Assembly (NCBI GenBank): GCA_030035585.1
Contig: CM057464.1
Coordinates: forward strand, 71,532,919 to 71,596,918
Source of the DNA: Dugong dugon
Taxonomy: Eukaryota > Chordata > Mammalia > Sirenia > Dugongidae
Length of the DNA: 64,000 nucleotides
Direction: 5' to 3'
Below the pieces are notes generated by a model. It had not been told where the DNA came from and did not search any database. It worked only from the letters and a program-made list of their open reading frames with translations. Each line of letters opens with the position of its first letter. The first letter of the stretch is position 1. Shown one piece after another: positions 46,240-58,337 of the stretch. A program made the translations under genes and the position numbers.

Positions 46240-47599
46240 CTGGCTCCCCACTAACTCACCAAATCATATGTAGTATGGTATCGAGAAAGTCAACACAACC
46301 AAACAGAAATGAGCTGATTATCACATTACTAATGGGGGCTTTACAAAAACTCGTAAGTTTCTTTAGCGAAAGCATGATACTAACTTCCCCTTCCAAATAA
46401 GGAGGACATTCCTTGTGGAAACTCTTACTCACTACAAACTAAAATTTCAAATCATAAATAATAAATCAAGTTGCTTGTGGCTAAATCACTTTAGGTACTA
46501 CCACAAAAGGATTATATTCAATGATTAAACAGTACACAAATGCTAAAGTGCATACATATGTAAAGAGAGAGAAAAAAAGAAGGGAACGGAAGTTATAAAA
46601 ACTCATTTTCCTGACTTCAACTTGCCAAAACAAACACCTTTTAAAAATCACAGTTACCGTTTGTCTGCCAATCGCCCTGAGTGTTCAATTTTCACTAGGT
46701 ACTAGTCTCTTTGACTCATTTTGCTTATCTGTTCAAGTCAGCATTGTAGAGTTTTCCAAAACTTAAAAATGCAGCCCCTTCAGCTGCAGCCAAGGGCCTC
46801 TAGTATGTACACCAAGCACCAGTGCTGGCCCCAGGGCTTGCCTCCTTTGTTCCTCTAAATATAGCCTCAATCACAGGTATGGCTCTAACACTGTGCAGGA
46901 ACATAATTACCAGCAGGAAAGCAGAGTCCAGCTGCAGAAAGAAAAATAGGTCAGCAAAGAGAGAGAAAGTGTGCAAGAAAGAGCATGAATATAAATAAAG
47001 AACGGAGAAAATCACACGACATTTCCTTTTTCCCCCAAAATAAGAACTTGAGTGACATTTCACCTCTCCAAGCACGTCTTTCACCACTTGCAAGAGAATT
47101 CCTTTGAAAGAGAGCAGTGTCAGAGAGAGAACAAATCCTGTTCAAAGCTTACCATTTACTTCTTATAAAGGTACATTACATATTCCCACCTGTTAATGAA
47201 GAAACTCAATGCTCTTAAACTGGAGCTCAGAGCAGTCACCATCAGGTCACCGTCGCAGAGCAGACATTTGCAGGTTTCTTCCTGTAAAATGTTCTACTTG
47301 CTTTCTTAGTTTGGTAAACATTACAGAGAAATGCCCTGTAAGCCAACGAGCTGGTGTCATCAGAGAAACAACTTGATTTCAAGACAGAAAAAATTATGTT
47401 TACAGTGGACAATACAGTTGAAATATTTGTTAACAAGAGACACTGAAGAACAGGACTAACACTTTTCCCTCCCTCCCTGTATTACGATTTAATCGTGTTG
47501 CACTAGGTTTATGCTTTCAGATGTTTTGGAGGCTTGTAATGTAAATGACAACCCATGATTTAGCATACATAAATCTTATTTCAATCAAAAGGGTAAAAA
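46240..47599. other. Intron 1, nothing recognised
   Basis: No repeat family or exon identified. The 46800-47093 minus-strand frame has no domain. Confidence 0.5.
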
Positions 47600-47604
47600 G
47601 AAAA

Positions 47605-47989
47605 TGTCTTAGTTATCTAGCAGAAATACCACAAGTGGGTGGCTTTAATAAACAGAAATTTATTTTCTCACAGTTTAGGAAGGTAGAAGTCCAAATTCAG
47701 GGTGCTAGCTCTAGGAGAAGGCTTTCTCTCTCTGTTGGCTCTGGAGAAGGTCCTTGTCTTCTTGGTGATATTTAGGTGGCATGGCATCTATCTTCCCCCA
47801 TCCCTGCTCACCTAATCTACTCCTTTTATATCTCAAAAGAAATGAACTCAGGACACACCCTACACTAACCCTGCCTCATTAAGATAACATAGACAACCCA
47901 TTCCCAAGTGGGTTTATAACCACAGGTATAGGGGTTAGGATTTACAACACCTATTTTGGGAGGGAGGGGACACAACTCAATCTGCAATA
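47605..47989 (-). mobile_element. Solo LTR (family of 20832-21339), internally deleted
   Basis: Begins TGTCTTAGTTATCTAG, shares ataccacaagtgggtggctt and agggtgctagctctaggaga, ends acaactcaatctgcaata. Five-base flanks gaaaa and gaagg match at three positions. Confidence 0.8.
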
Positions 47990-47994
47990 GAAGG

Positions 47995-48727
47995 GGAACA
48001 GGAAGTTTAGTTCATCAACTTAGAATGAATGGGATCTCATTTCAATCTCATTTCCTTCTCTGGACAATGAACTGTTAAGTAGTTAAAATTGTAATTAAAG
48101 TGGTTTTCATACATGGCTTACGAAGTCATTCCTTTATTAATCATACCTCACATCTTTATAGGATTTAAACACTTTATGTTCGGTACAATCTTCACTGTGA
48201 GCACAAATTACTGTACATGTTGCAAATACCATCAGGTGTATGGAAAGTAATCAAGTAGACGTGAAAGATCATCAATGGATAGGGAGGCAATGTGGTACTA
48301 GAGGAAAAAAAGTCTCTAACGTCAGTTGCTCTGAAATTCTTTTTCTTCTATTTCTCAGGAAATAGCCTATAATCACTAGAACCAGGTTAATTATGAAGAA
48401 CAAAGGAATTCTGAAATCATGAACTTTTAGAATATAAACAGGCTCCAAATAATGGCAGATTGATATTTTCAAAAACAGATGTGAAAATGTTACAAGTGGC
48501 ATCCTTTTCCCTTTTTCTAGCACAAGCCATCCAGTTCTGTCTGAGGCTCCTCAGTGGATGAGATGTGATGAAGCACCAGGCCCACAGCAGGGTGGTAACA
48601 TGTAACCTGGGGTGACCGCTGGGTGCGAAGGAGATGAACCGGGGTCAGAGAGGCTTCTGGGAAGAAGGCTTGCAGCACAGGATAAACCATGCAAAGGTTG
48701 GGCCATAAAATGATATTTTTACTTAGT
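47995..48727. other. Intron 1, nothing recognised
   Basis: No element identified. Confidence 0.5.
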
Positions 48728-48739
48728 TTATTTTAATTT

Positions 48740-48905
48740 GGAAACCCTAGTGACATAGTGGTTAAGAGCTATGGCTGCTAACCAAAAATGTCCGAAGTTC
48801 GAATCCACCAGGTGCTCCTTGGAAACCTTATGGGGCAGTTCTACTCTGCCCTGTAGAGTTGCTATGAGTCAGAATCGACTCGACAGCAACAGGCTTGGTT
48901 TTTGG
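48740..48905 (+). mobile_element. AfroSINE, with perfect 12-bp target duplication
   Basis: Head gaaaccctagtgacatagtg, B-box-like gaagttcgaatccaccaggt, tail tatgagtcagaatcgactcg. Perfect flanks ttattttaattt at 48728-48739 and 48906-48917. Confidence 0.94.
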
Positions 48906-48933
48906 TTATTTTAATTTCATCATTATTTATTTA

Positions 48934-49135
48934 AGAAATCCTGGTAATACAGTGGTTAAGTGCTCAGTTGCTAACCAAAAGGTCAGAGGTTCAAACCCAC
49001 CAGCTGTTCCATGGAAGAAAAGACCTGGCAATCTGCTCCTGTAAAGATTACAGCCTGGGAAACGCTATGGGACAGTTCTACTCTGTCCTATAGGGTTGCT
49101 ATGAACTGGAATCAATTTGATGGCACATGACAATA
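48934..49135 (+). mobile_element. AfroSINE, long variant
   Basis: Head gaaatcctggtaatacagtg, middle aagacctggcaatctgctcc and gtaaagattacagcctggga, tail atgaactggaatcaatttga. The flanks share attattta (48922-48929 and 49136-49143). Confidence 0.88.
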
Positions 49136-49329
49136 ATTATTTAGTATTAACTTAATTGTTATTTTTAAAAATGTTAGGGTACACAAAATTCAAATTAGAG
49201 CAAAAATAATTTAAACATTAGGAGGAATTTTCTAATTTTAAGAAATGTGATATATTGGATTTTTTTTAAAAAAGGGTTGCTGAGTCTCTTCACTAGGGAA
49301 ATTTAAAGAAACTGCACAGATAAGTCACG

Positions 49330-51485
49330 ACCGATGACACTCAATCCTGAACCACCCAATCTCAATCTCAAGGCCCAGTTTCCATTTGATCACTCTCCAC
49401 CTACATATGGTAATCCTGAACCTCAAACTCAACAAGCCAAAAACTGAATTCACCACCCCTCCCTCACAATCTTCTTCTCCTTCTGATTCCCTTATTTCTG
49501 TTACTAGCCCCACATCCTCCCTTCCCAGGAATCCAGCCTTGAAAGCATGCTTGACCCCTCACCCTACACTGGACACCATGCTATCCAGGGTTCAGGTCCC
49601 CGATGGCTCTGCAATTCTAGCCACCCACTACCCCTCTCTAGTCTCCATGCCCCCACACAGGTTCAGATCTTCAGCACCTCTTTTCCAGAACTGTCTTCTA
49701 TGGACTCCTTGACCTTCAGAACTTCCTCCTATGCAATTCATCTAATATATAAATCTGTTAGATTAATTCTTTAAGCACAGCTCTCATCCACTCTGCAAAC
49801 AAATATTGACCAGTGTATTAGTAGTTTTGAATGGCTGCTGTAAAAATTACCAGAAACCTAATGGCTTAAAACACAAATTTATTATCTTACAGTTCTGGAG
49901 ATGAGAAATCCAAAACGGGTCTCACTGAGTTAAAATCAAGGTGTCAGAAGGCTGAATTTCTTTATGGAGGCTCCAGGGGAAAATCTGTTTCCTTGCCTTT
50001 TCCAGCTTCTAGAGGTTGTCACCATTTTTTGACTCGTGGCCCCTTCTTCCATCTTCAAAGCCAGCCACATTGAGCCAAGTCCCTCTCACGCTGCCATCTT
50101 TCTGGTTCTCTTCTGCCTCCCTCTTCCACATTTAAGGACCCCTGTGATTATACCAGACCCACCAGAAGACTTCTCCCTATTTTAAAGTAAGGCTATTAGC
50201 AACCTTAATCCTATTACAACCTTAATTCCTCTTTGCCTATAATCTAACATTCACAGGTTCCATAGATTAGGACACGGACATCTTTGGGGAGTCATTTTCC
50301 CCTGACCACAACCACCTACTGATACCAGGGTAGGACACGCAAAAGTTAAAAAAAATAAAACTGCAGACTTTGCTGTGAAGATCATGTTCTTCTGATACAA
50401 AACATTAACTGACTCTTCATTGTCCAAAGAATTATGTCTAACCCCTTTAATCTTATATTAAAGCCCTCCATAAAATTTTAAAACATTTCTTCAGCATTAT
50501 CATATAGTAGACTTCTAGAAGTACTCTGGTACTCTACTCAAACTGCAGAACTAAGGAGCACCCAAATACATCCTGGACTTCTGAACATCCATTCGCATAT
50601 AATTTGCTCTTTGTAGCAGGCTGTCCCCACTCTTTGTCCAAATTGTATTCCTCCTTTAAGGCCCAGCTTAGATGCCTCCTACCTTCTACATACAACTCTC
50701 CCTGCCAGAAATGAGGCTGCCTTCTCTGAATATCCACAATACCCCATTCTCTAAAGTTAGCACATTCAGCAGTGACATAAAGGAAAGTGGACAGAGAAAG
50801 TTTCTGGTGTTGTTCTGCAGATACCTGTGTGAGGCACAAGCTGTTTAACCTCTCACTCTTGGTTTCCTCATCCATGAAAAGAAAAGCCACACCAAACTAT
50901 TTCTAAGTTATTTCCCAGTTCTTAAGCTCTATGAGATTTGTAGGATTTGTATCCACTTCACTTCATCCCCAAAGCCAGTATCTAGTTGACGCCACCATTA
51001 TGTGTGACCTGGATTAATGTACTCCTCCTAATGAACTTTCCTGCCTCCAGTCTTGTGTTCTCCTTGCTCCAAAAAGCAGCTTTCTAGGTTCCTCACGTGC
51101 CCAAAACCAGTCAAAGGCTCTTAGGACAATGTCCAAACTCCTCAATCTTTGGTGTTCTTTCAGTTTCTCACACAATCCTTCATTCCCAACTACTTGCTTC
51201 CCTTGCTTCAGAGCCTTTGCATGGATAATTCTTCCCTTTTCTTCTTTGCACCGGACAGATTCTTTTTATCCTTCAGGCTCAGCTTAAATGTCTCTTCATC
51301 CAGGTAACTTTTTTTGATCCTCCCAGTCTGATTTAGGTGTCCCATCCTGTTTGCTCCCAACCACCCTATACTACCCTCTCATAGTCCTCATCACTGCATT
51401 ATTAATATCTGCTAATTTCTCAGCATCCTCTAGCTGAGCTCCATGTGGGCAAGGATGGTCAATCTTGTCCACTATGTGTGGTACA
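49330..51485 (+). mobile_element. L2 LINE remnants, interrupted by an older LTR
   Basis: L2-like phrases run in element order: aacctcaaactcaacaagcc and aaaactgaattcaccacccc (49420-49460), aggcccagcttagatgcctc (50660), aggacaatgtccaaactcct (51122), gcttcagagcctttgcatgg and ttcaggctcagcttaaatgt (51208-51290). It may be one long L2 broken by the LTR at 49814-50310, or several. Confidence 0.6.
49814..50310 (-). mobile_element. Older LTR-type repeat
   Basis: Begins TGTATTAGTAG, then ggctgctgtaaaaattacca, tacagttctggagatgagaa and tcacaggttccatagattag, ending gaccaca. Flanks accag and accac match at four of five. It resembles placental MaLR/ERVL-like LTRs read in reverse. Confidence 0.6.
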
Positions 51486-52067
51486 GACTGGTGGTTGTTG
51501 CCCAAATTCTATACGCAACTGCAGGACTTTCAGCTGCACATAGCTACCCAGAAACAAGACAAGATTTTCCAGCCTCTCTTAAGGTTTGTGTGGCCACATG
51601 TTTAAGTACCGGCAAATGGAAACATAGGTAAAATTGTCTAGGCGCAGTTGCAGGGAACCTTTCCTAAGAGAAAGCATGAGGGAGGCCTCTTGCCCTCCCC
51701 CTTCTTCGTCTCCTCCTCCATCCTGCTGCCTGGAGGATGGAGGTCACACTCTAAAGCTGATGCACAGTGGACTAGAGGAATCCTGTGAAGGGCCATACCA
51801 GCCCTGGACCACCTATGCCAACTTTATGGGATAAACAAACCTCTACTTTGTGTAAGTCACTATTATTTTGGGATCTCCAACACTTGCAGGCAAATCTAAC
51901 TGCAATATACATGGTCATATCCATAGGACCAAGAATTATCTGTTGACTAAAGTGGAAACTTCACCTCCCCTATTGGATTATAATCTTTGTTGGTAAGCGT
52001 ATTATCATGTGTCTGCATAAGTGTTCAACATTTGAGTGTGAGTGATCAATGAATTAACGACCACTTG
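51486..52067. other. Intron 1, nothing recognised
   Basis: No element identified. Confidence 0.5.
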
Positions 52068-52080
52068 GTTAATGAACTAA

Positions 52081-52287
52081 GGAGCCCTGATGGTGCACTG
52101 GTTAAATGCTTGGCTGCTAATCGAAGGTCAGTGGTTTGAACCCACCAGCCACTCTGTGGGAGATAGATGTGGCAGTCTGCTTCTATAAAGATTACATCCT
52201 TGGAAACCCCATGGGGCAGTTAGTTCTACTCTGTCCTACAGTCACTATGAATTGGAACAGACTCCACAGCAATGGGTTTAATGGGTA
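52081..52287 (+). mobile_element. AfroSINE, long variant, with target duplication
   Basis: Head ggagccctgatggtgcactg, middle gagatagatgtggcagtctg and taaagattacatccttggaa, tail cactatgaattggaacagac. Flanks gttaatgaa at 52068-52076 and 52288-52296. Confidence 0.92.
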
Positions 52288-52849
52288 GTTAATGAAGTAG
52301 ACAGGCTCTGTCCAACCTATATAGTCCATCTTAACCTGGGGCCCAAGGCTGCTGCCAACCAAAATAAGGTCAAAAAAGAATGTCAATTTCCACTATTATT
52401 TTATCATGGAATAGTTGGGTGCCTAGACACAAGTTCACTCTGTTCTCTCCTTGGGCAGAAGGTCACCAGTGCGGTCTATCCCTAGCATAGTCTACCTGAA
52501 AGCTCCACAAGATATGCAAATAACCAAGCCTTTTCAAAATAACAGCACATGCAACCTCTGCTCCTGAGCACCTGTGAAGTCTTAGTAATTTCTATCACTT
52601 GAGAGCTCTACTCCCTTAGCCTGGGAGGCGGGGGGGGGGCAGGGATGGGGACAGGACAAGAACACTAAGTAGGAAAGCAGACAGGGGAAGCCAGTCTTCC
52701 AGAGTCTCTTCCTTATTTGTGAAGTACAGTATCATGTATTCTTAGGATTCCAGGCTATCAAGACCAACGCAGCTTCAGACAGCCATCAGGCCAGATTATA
52801 GAAATGATTATGTTTGTAAGGTTCATACATTTAGAAAGACATCATGCAA

Positions 52850-53095
52850 ATAAGTGCTAAATACCTACTATATGCCAGACAGTATGTAGGCGCTGAAGAT
52901 ACAAAGAGAGAAACTTACAACATGTCAAACCCTGAGCAAAGCACTATACAGGTACTGTCTATGTAATTCTTAAGAATCAAGAAAAGGAAAGCACTAGTTG
53001 AGCTCATTTTAAGAAGGAGGAAACTTAGGCACAGAGAGGTTAGATTCTATGATCAAGGTTATACTGCTAGACAGGAGTGGGGCATCTAACTCAGG
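52850..53095 (+). repeat. Old L2/MIR-class fragment
   Basis: Phrases aaatacctactatatgccag, gagcaaagcactatacaggt, aaacttaggcacagagaggt and atactgctagacaggagtgg. Confidence 0.65.
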
Positions 53096-53760
53096 CAAAA
53101 AGATCAAAGGTTCCAGGATGTTAGGGTTTGACTTGTGAAGGACAGGTCATTTTCTGTCATTATTTTGGTTTGCTTTGCATTTGTTCTGTTTGTTTGGGGA
53201 AGGGGCAATTGATGAGAAAGCCATCTGAATACAGCACGTGTGGAGTGCAGATGGGAGCAAAAGTGGTGAATCTGAGGAAATTCAAGTTTCTGGTGCAATC
53301 AGAGTGAAAGATGCAGGCAGGCAAGTGGCAGGACACAAGCTGGATCAAGGATGGTCCCGAAGAGGGAGTAAATGAAAGTCTTCATACTGACATGAGACGA
53401 TCCTACTAACATGTCAGAAGACCACTCTGGCAACAGAGTAGGGACCAGAACACAGGTGAGAGCCAGAAACAACTTGCAGTTGTCCAGGAAGGAAATGATG
53501 ATCCCAGAAAGCCAGGGCAATGGAGGGTGACAAAGAGAAGCCGGAATGGTCAGAGTACTTGGTAACTGATGGTTTTTTTTGGCAGGGTGGAAGTGGAGTG
53601 TTGATGAGAGAGAAGGACCCAAGCACTGCTCCCAGCTTGATGGCTTGGGAAAACTGGTGGATGGTGGTGCTCCTGACCAGTTGTGCAGAGGTCTGTAAGA
53701 CACCCAGGTGAACCTAGCTGATGAGAAGTTGTGAAGTCTGGAGCTCAAAGAGGTGGATTT
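53096..53760. other. Intron 1, possible old repeat
   Basis: The stretch 53470-53530 (cagttgtccaggaaggaaat) recalls an old repeat. The 149-codon minus-strand frame at 53299-53748 has no domain and looks accidental. Confidence 0.4.
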
Positions 53761-53761
53761 A

Positions 53762-53783
53762 GGATGGATGGATGGATGGATGA
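53762..53783. repeat. GGAT tetranucleotide microsatellite
   Basis: About five GGAT units. Confidence 0.9.
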
Positions 53784-54809
53784 GTGGGTACGTGGATACT
53801 TGTATCCACCGGGAAGTAGATTATCCAGTGAGATCAGTCTTTCAATAGTATCTTGCAACTACTCACCTAAATCTTGAATTTTGGGAGGCCCTTTAAAATA
53901 TGCCAGCCCCGTTTCTCATAAAGATGATAAAATGAACTGATGGGATTCCCTCAAGCCTGAAGCTCCCTGCACCAGCGCTCAATTAAAAGCGCCTACCTCA
54001 CTGTGCACTGCGGTCTTAAGCCAACTCCCTTCGGGGTCACTGAGCCTATTCCAAACCCTACCTACCTGGAAAATAAACACAAAGCAGCTGCTCTGAAAAT
54101 GCAATCAGTGTTTTTAGAGCATTCTCCTAGGAACTTGGAGGTCCTGAGATACTGGGGAAGCTCTGATCTGTTTCATAGAACCACCACTTGCTTGAATGAA
54201 ACATTCTTGTAGAGAAGATAATCAATGACCAAGGTAGATCATGGATGTGAAAATACTATACATACCTACTTCAAACCGTTCCCTTAAAGACAGAGGAGGC
54301 TAGGCTCTACTTCAGTCATATCCTAAATATCTAAATCAACAGATTGCAAATGCAAATAGCTGGGAGACAAACATTCAAGAGGCTTTTAATCAACATTTTC
54401 TGCTATGGGCAGCTACTTATAATTCTTATCTGATTGCAGTCTCTTAATTGTGATTACTTGAAAATTCAAAATAAACCACCAAGCTCCTTGAGCTAATTTG
54501 CTCAAAATATACAAAGGCAGTGTTATAGCCTCAGGTGAAATTAAAAAAGGGTAGACAAATATAATTAACAAATATAAATTATGCTATCCCCCAAGAGAAA
54601 ATGTCTTAAAAGATTTCAGTTCAAACCTGTGTAATGCAAATAAGGCATGTGACATCAAAACAAATTTCCTTTTTTAAAAAACTCAATCTAATGGCCCACA
54701 TTTTTAACTGTGGTTTGGATGTGGTGATGAAAGAGGAGAGGGAGAGGCAGAATTCAAATGTGTTTTTTAAAAAAAAAAAAGCCTGTTACAATGTGGCATT
54801 TTAAAAAGC
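53784..54809. other. Intron 1, nothing recognised
   Basis: AT-rich, no element identified. Confidence 0.5.
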
Positions 54810-54820
54810 AAACACAATCT

Positions 54821-55201
54821 TACTGTTGTTGGGTGTCATTTAGTCAATTTTGACTCACAGCGACCCCATGAGACAGAGCAGAATTGTCTCACAGGGTTTT
54901 CTAGGCTGCAATCTTTATCGGAGTCAATCACTAGTCTTTCTCCTAAGGAGCAGCTGAGTTCGAACCTCCAGCCTTTCGGTTACAGCAGCTGATTGCTTAA
55001 CTGTTGCACCACCTAAAACCCAACCAAACCTACTGCTGTCAGTCCCTTCTGACTCAGTGACCAAATAGGGTTTCCAAGGCTGTAAATCTCTACAGAAGCT
55101 GACTACCACATCTTTCTCTCGAGGAGCTATTGGTGGTTTCGAACCACCAATCTTTTGGTTAGCAGTTGATCGCTTTAACCATTGTGCCACCAGGGCTCCT
55201 T
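54821..55201 (-). mobile_element. AfroSINE dimer flanked by one perfect 11-bp duplication
   Basis: Two minus-strand AfroSINEs lie head to tail: 55018-55201 (complete head, accattgtgccaccagggct) and 54821-55017 (tail gttgttgggtgtcatttagt, head lacking its first bases). The word aaacacaatct occurs at 54810-54820 and 55202-55212 and brackets both. No duplication is visible between the units, so a single dimeric retroposition is the simplest reading. Confidence 0.85.
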
Positions 55202-55212
55202 AAACACAATCT

Positions 55213-55803
55213 AATAATAATCATTTATTCATTTCTTCTACAGAGTGTGCCTAAAGCAACATCTGTTTGGCCACCTCGTCAGATTTTATGTTAATATAAG
55301 TCATTCTGTGAATTTTGTGATTTTTTTAATTTAGGAATTAAGGTATTTCTAGCCCTCATAATGTTGTCAGATCCAGTGGCCCACACCCAGACAGAAACTA
55401 AGAAGTTCTGAAAGGGTCTAAGAATCCCAAGAGAACTGAAGGTGGTGGGAAACATACCTATCTACAGCCCAAATACCGTAGTCCTGCACAGAAGCCCTTA
55501 ACAGGGTTTGTTTTGGGAATGGCCTAGTAGATGTTTTCAATACTTACACCTCCACCTAGAGGAAATCAGACCATCTGGAGCCACTTCTCTCAGGTCTTAC
55601 CTACTTACTTACTTTGTAAATCAAACCCACGTGGGGCTAGGGCCAGGTAAGAAAATTAATCCTGGATACCCTCGCAATTTCCACAAGCCCAGCCAGCCAA
55701 TCAGCAAGTGGCCTTTGGAACACTGATTTCTGTCACTAGTAATTATAGACCTCTTCTGTGTTTGCACTTCTGACGACCCCAAAAAGAGGAGACTCAGGCT
55801 CAT
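55213..55803. other. Intron 1, nothing recognised
   Basis: No element identified. Confidence 0.5.
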
Positions 55804-55982
55804 AAGGAGCCATGGTTGCACAGTGGTTAAAGCGCTCAGCTGTTAACCAAAAGGTCAGTGGTTTGAACCCATCAGCTGCCTTAAGGGAGAAAAGACCTGG
55901 CAATGAGACCCCTGTGGGGCAGTTCTACCCTGTCATACAGGCTTGCTACGAGTTGGAATCAAGTCGATGGCACACACAAGTT
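55804..55982 (+). mobile_element. AfroSINE, long variant, internally shortened
   Basis: Head ggagccatggttgcacagtg, middle gagaaaagacctggcaatga, tail gctacgagttggaatcaagt. Part of the variant middle is missing. Confidence 0.88.
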
Positions 55983-56239
55983 TAGAATATGTATTTTAAA
56001 AAGAACTCAGGGAAGTAATAAAAGATCGCCCTTTCAAGGACTAATCTAAACCTTACTCCCCCACTAGCTTCCTCTGTCTAAATCTTTTAGTTACTGTCAA
56101 CAAAAGTCCTATGTTGGTCATACTGTCAACCTCCTAGAATGCAGTGGTAATCAAGAAACTCAACTTTGTTTCCTCTGATTCTCTGTCTAGAGCCCCAGCA
56201 AATGCAGATTACTGTTTAGGTTTAACAGTCATGCAACAA

Positions 56240-56460
56240 AGCATGGTGGCTGAGAGCAGACTGCAGCCAGCCTGCTTGGGTTTGAATCCTGGCTCTGTTG
56301 CCTACTAGCTGTGTAGCCTTGGACAAGTGACTTAACCTTTCTGTACCTTAGTTTCTTCATCTGTTAAAGTAGAATAAAAACAGGATACTCACCTCATTGG
56401 GTTGTTTTGAGGCCAAATATGTACTTTAGAAAAGTGCCAGTTATGAGGTACTTAGCAGCT
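56240..56460 (+). repeat. MIR element
   Basis: Full MIR pattern: tgggtttgaatcctggctct, ctagctgtgtagccttggac, tctgtaccttagtttcttca and acctcattgggttgttttga. Confidence 0.9.
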
Positions 56461-56640
56461 ATATTCAGTACCCACAGAACAGCATCCTTCTTTTTAACAG
56501 TTGCAGAGTATTCTATTGCCCAGCTGTACCATAATTTATTCTTCTCATGGACATTTACTTTATTGACTCTTCCAATCTTTTGTTATTATAAACAATGCTT
56601 CAACGACCACCTAATACAACTGTAGGATCTTTCTATCAAG
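56461..56640 (-). mobile_element. Old L1 fragment
   Basis: Antisense L1 pattern: gttgcagagtattctattgc, ccagctgtaccataatttat and tattataaacaatgcttcaa. Confidence 0.7.
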
Positions 56641-56782
56641 CTCATTATGCTAAGTCACTCCCCTACTTAACTTTCAAGTATAATATCAATTTTTCAAACA
56701 CCCTCTGAAACAGACACAGGTATTATCACCTTCAAGTTGTAGATAGGATTTGGAGTCTCAAAGGGGTAGAACGACTTACTCA

Positions 56783-57492
56783 TAAACCAATTGCTGCCAA
56801 GTCAGTTCCAACTCATGGCAACCCCATGTGTGTTGGAGCAGAACCATGCTCCACAGGTGTCTTAGTTATCTAGTGCTGCTATAAAAGAAATACCAAAAGT
56901 GGATGGCTTCAACAAACCGAAGTTTATTCTCTCATAGTCTAGGAGACTAGAAGTCCGAATTCAGGGCGCCAGCTGCAGGGGAAGGCTCTCTCTGTCTGTT
57001 GCCTCTGGAGGAAGGTCCTCGTCATCAATTTTCCTCTGGTCTAGGAGCTTCTCAGCTCAGGAACCCCAGGTCCAAAGGATACGCTCTGCTCCTGGTGCTG
57101 CTTTCTTGGTGGTATGAGGTCCCCCATGTCTTTGTTCACTTCTCTTTTATATCTCAAAAGAGATTGATTTAAGACATAATCTAATCTTGCAGACTGAGTC
57201 CTGCCTCATTGACATAACTGCTGCTAATCCCATCTCATTAACATCATAGAGACAGGATTTACAACACACACGGAAAATCACATCAGATGACAAAATGGTG
57301 GACAATCACACAATACTGGGAATCATTGCCTAGCCAAGTTGACATGTTTTGGGGAGACACAATTCAATCCACGACAACAGGGTTTTCGATGCTGGTTTTT
57401 CAGAAGTAGACAGCCAGGTCTTTCTTTAGAGGCACCTCTGGGTAGATTCAAACCTCCAACCTTTCAGTTAGCAGCTGAGCCCAGGAACTCCT
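56783..57492 (-). mobile_element. AfroSINE split by a solo LTR
   Basis: The tail part (aaaccaattgctgccaagtc, ttggagcagaaccatgctcc) ends at 56857. The remaining body and head (agggttttcgatgctggttt, attcaaacctccaacctttc, cccaggaactcc) resume at 57382. Removing the LTR and one acagg restores a continuous SINE. Confidence 0.9.
56858..57376 (-). mobile_element. Solo LTR, 519 bp, TG...CA ends, perfect 5-bp duplication, inside an AfroSINE
   Basis: Ends TGTCTTAGTTATCTAG and CAATCCACGACA, flanked by acagg at 56853-56857 and 57377-57381. Best-preserved member of the family at 20832-21339. The polyadenylation-type signal is on the minus strand. No internal retroviral sequence remains. Confidence 0.92.
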
Positions 57493-58329
57493 TCCTCACC
57501 CCTAAGTGGCTACAAAATTGAAAGGCATCGTCTTTGCGTCTGCTTCCTACATCTCTGCTTGCTTAAAAGGAGTCCTCAGATCCAATAGTAGAGAGAAATG
57601 CTCAGAAGTTCTGTCAGAAGCAAACTCAAATTGCTACAGATGTGCATATCAACTAATTAAAAGGGCAGATGGCAGTATCAACAAATTTGTAAATACTAAA
57701 GTAATTTACTTTTTCTGCCAAAGACTAAAGCAGAGGTACCCTGAACACTACCCCCAGGGACACACACAACACTGCCAAACTCCCAGGGCAGCAAATGAAT
57801 AATTACTGGATTTAGTATCATGAGAACTATTCTTTGGGGAAGGAGAAATTCATGACAATCACTTTGTAACAGCTTTTGCTGTGCCAAGGCAAAAGGGGAA
57901 CAGGTACTTTGAATTCAGAATAATTCAGATAAAATAAAGAACTGAGTGGCCAATTTGCTAGCCCGGCTTTAATTATATCTGTTTAGTATGGGCTTGTAAG
58001 AGATCAGGTCTGATAGGATGAAACTGACAATGGGAAAATGAAGGGACAAAGGTGGGACTTAATAGACATGGAAGTTGTAACCAGTATGAGGGTGCTAACC
58101 TAGTGAAACCATAAGGATGGTAGTTAAAACTGAAGGTAGGTTTTAAGAAATGGGTATTCTCCCATTTAGAGAAAGTATAACTGTACTAGAACTAAAAATC
58201 TGAAAACAAATAAATAAGAAAACCTACTTCCTAAATCCCAGTCATCAAAAAGAAATCAAACAAAAGGTACAAAAGTCTAACTTAAGCTACAAGGCATACT
58301 ACTGCCCGAATGCAATTACACACAACTTC
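57493..58329. other. Intron 1, nothing recognised
   Basis: No element identified. Confidence 0.5.
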
Positions 58330-58337
58330 ACTTCAGA

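Noticed and set aside
53299..53748. 149-codon minus-strand frame in the ELOVL5 direction
   Set aside because: Composition is Ser/Leu/Pro-rich from CT-rich DNA, with no domain and no matching splice signals. It is possible but unsupported as an alternative exon.
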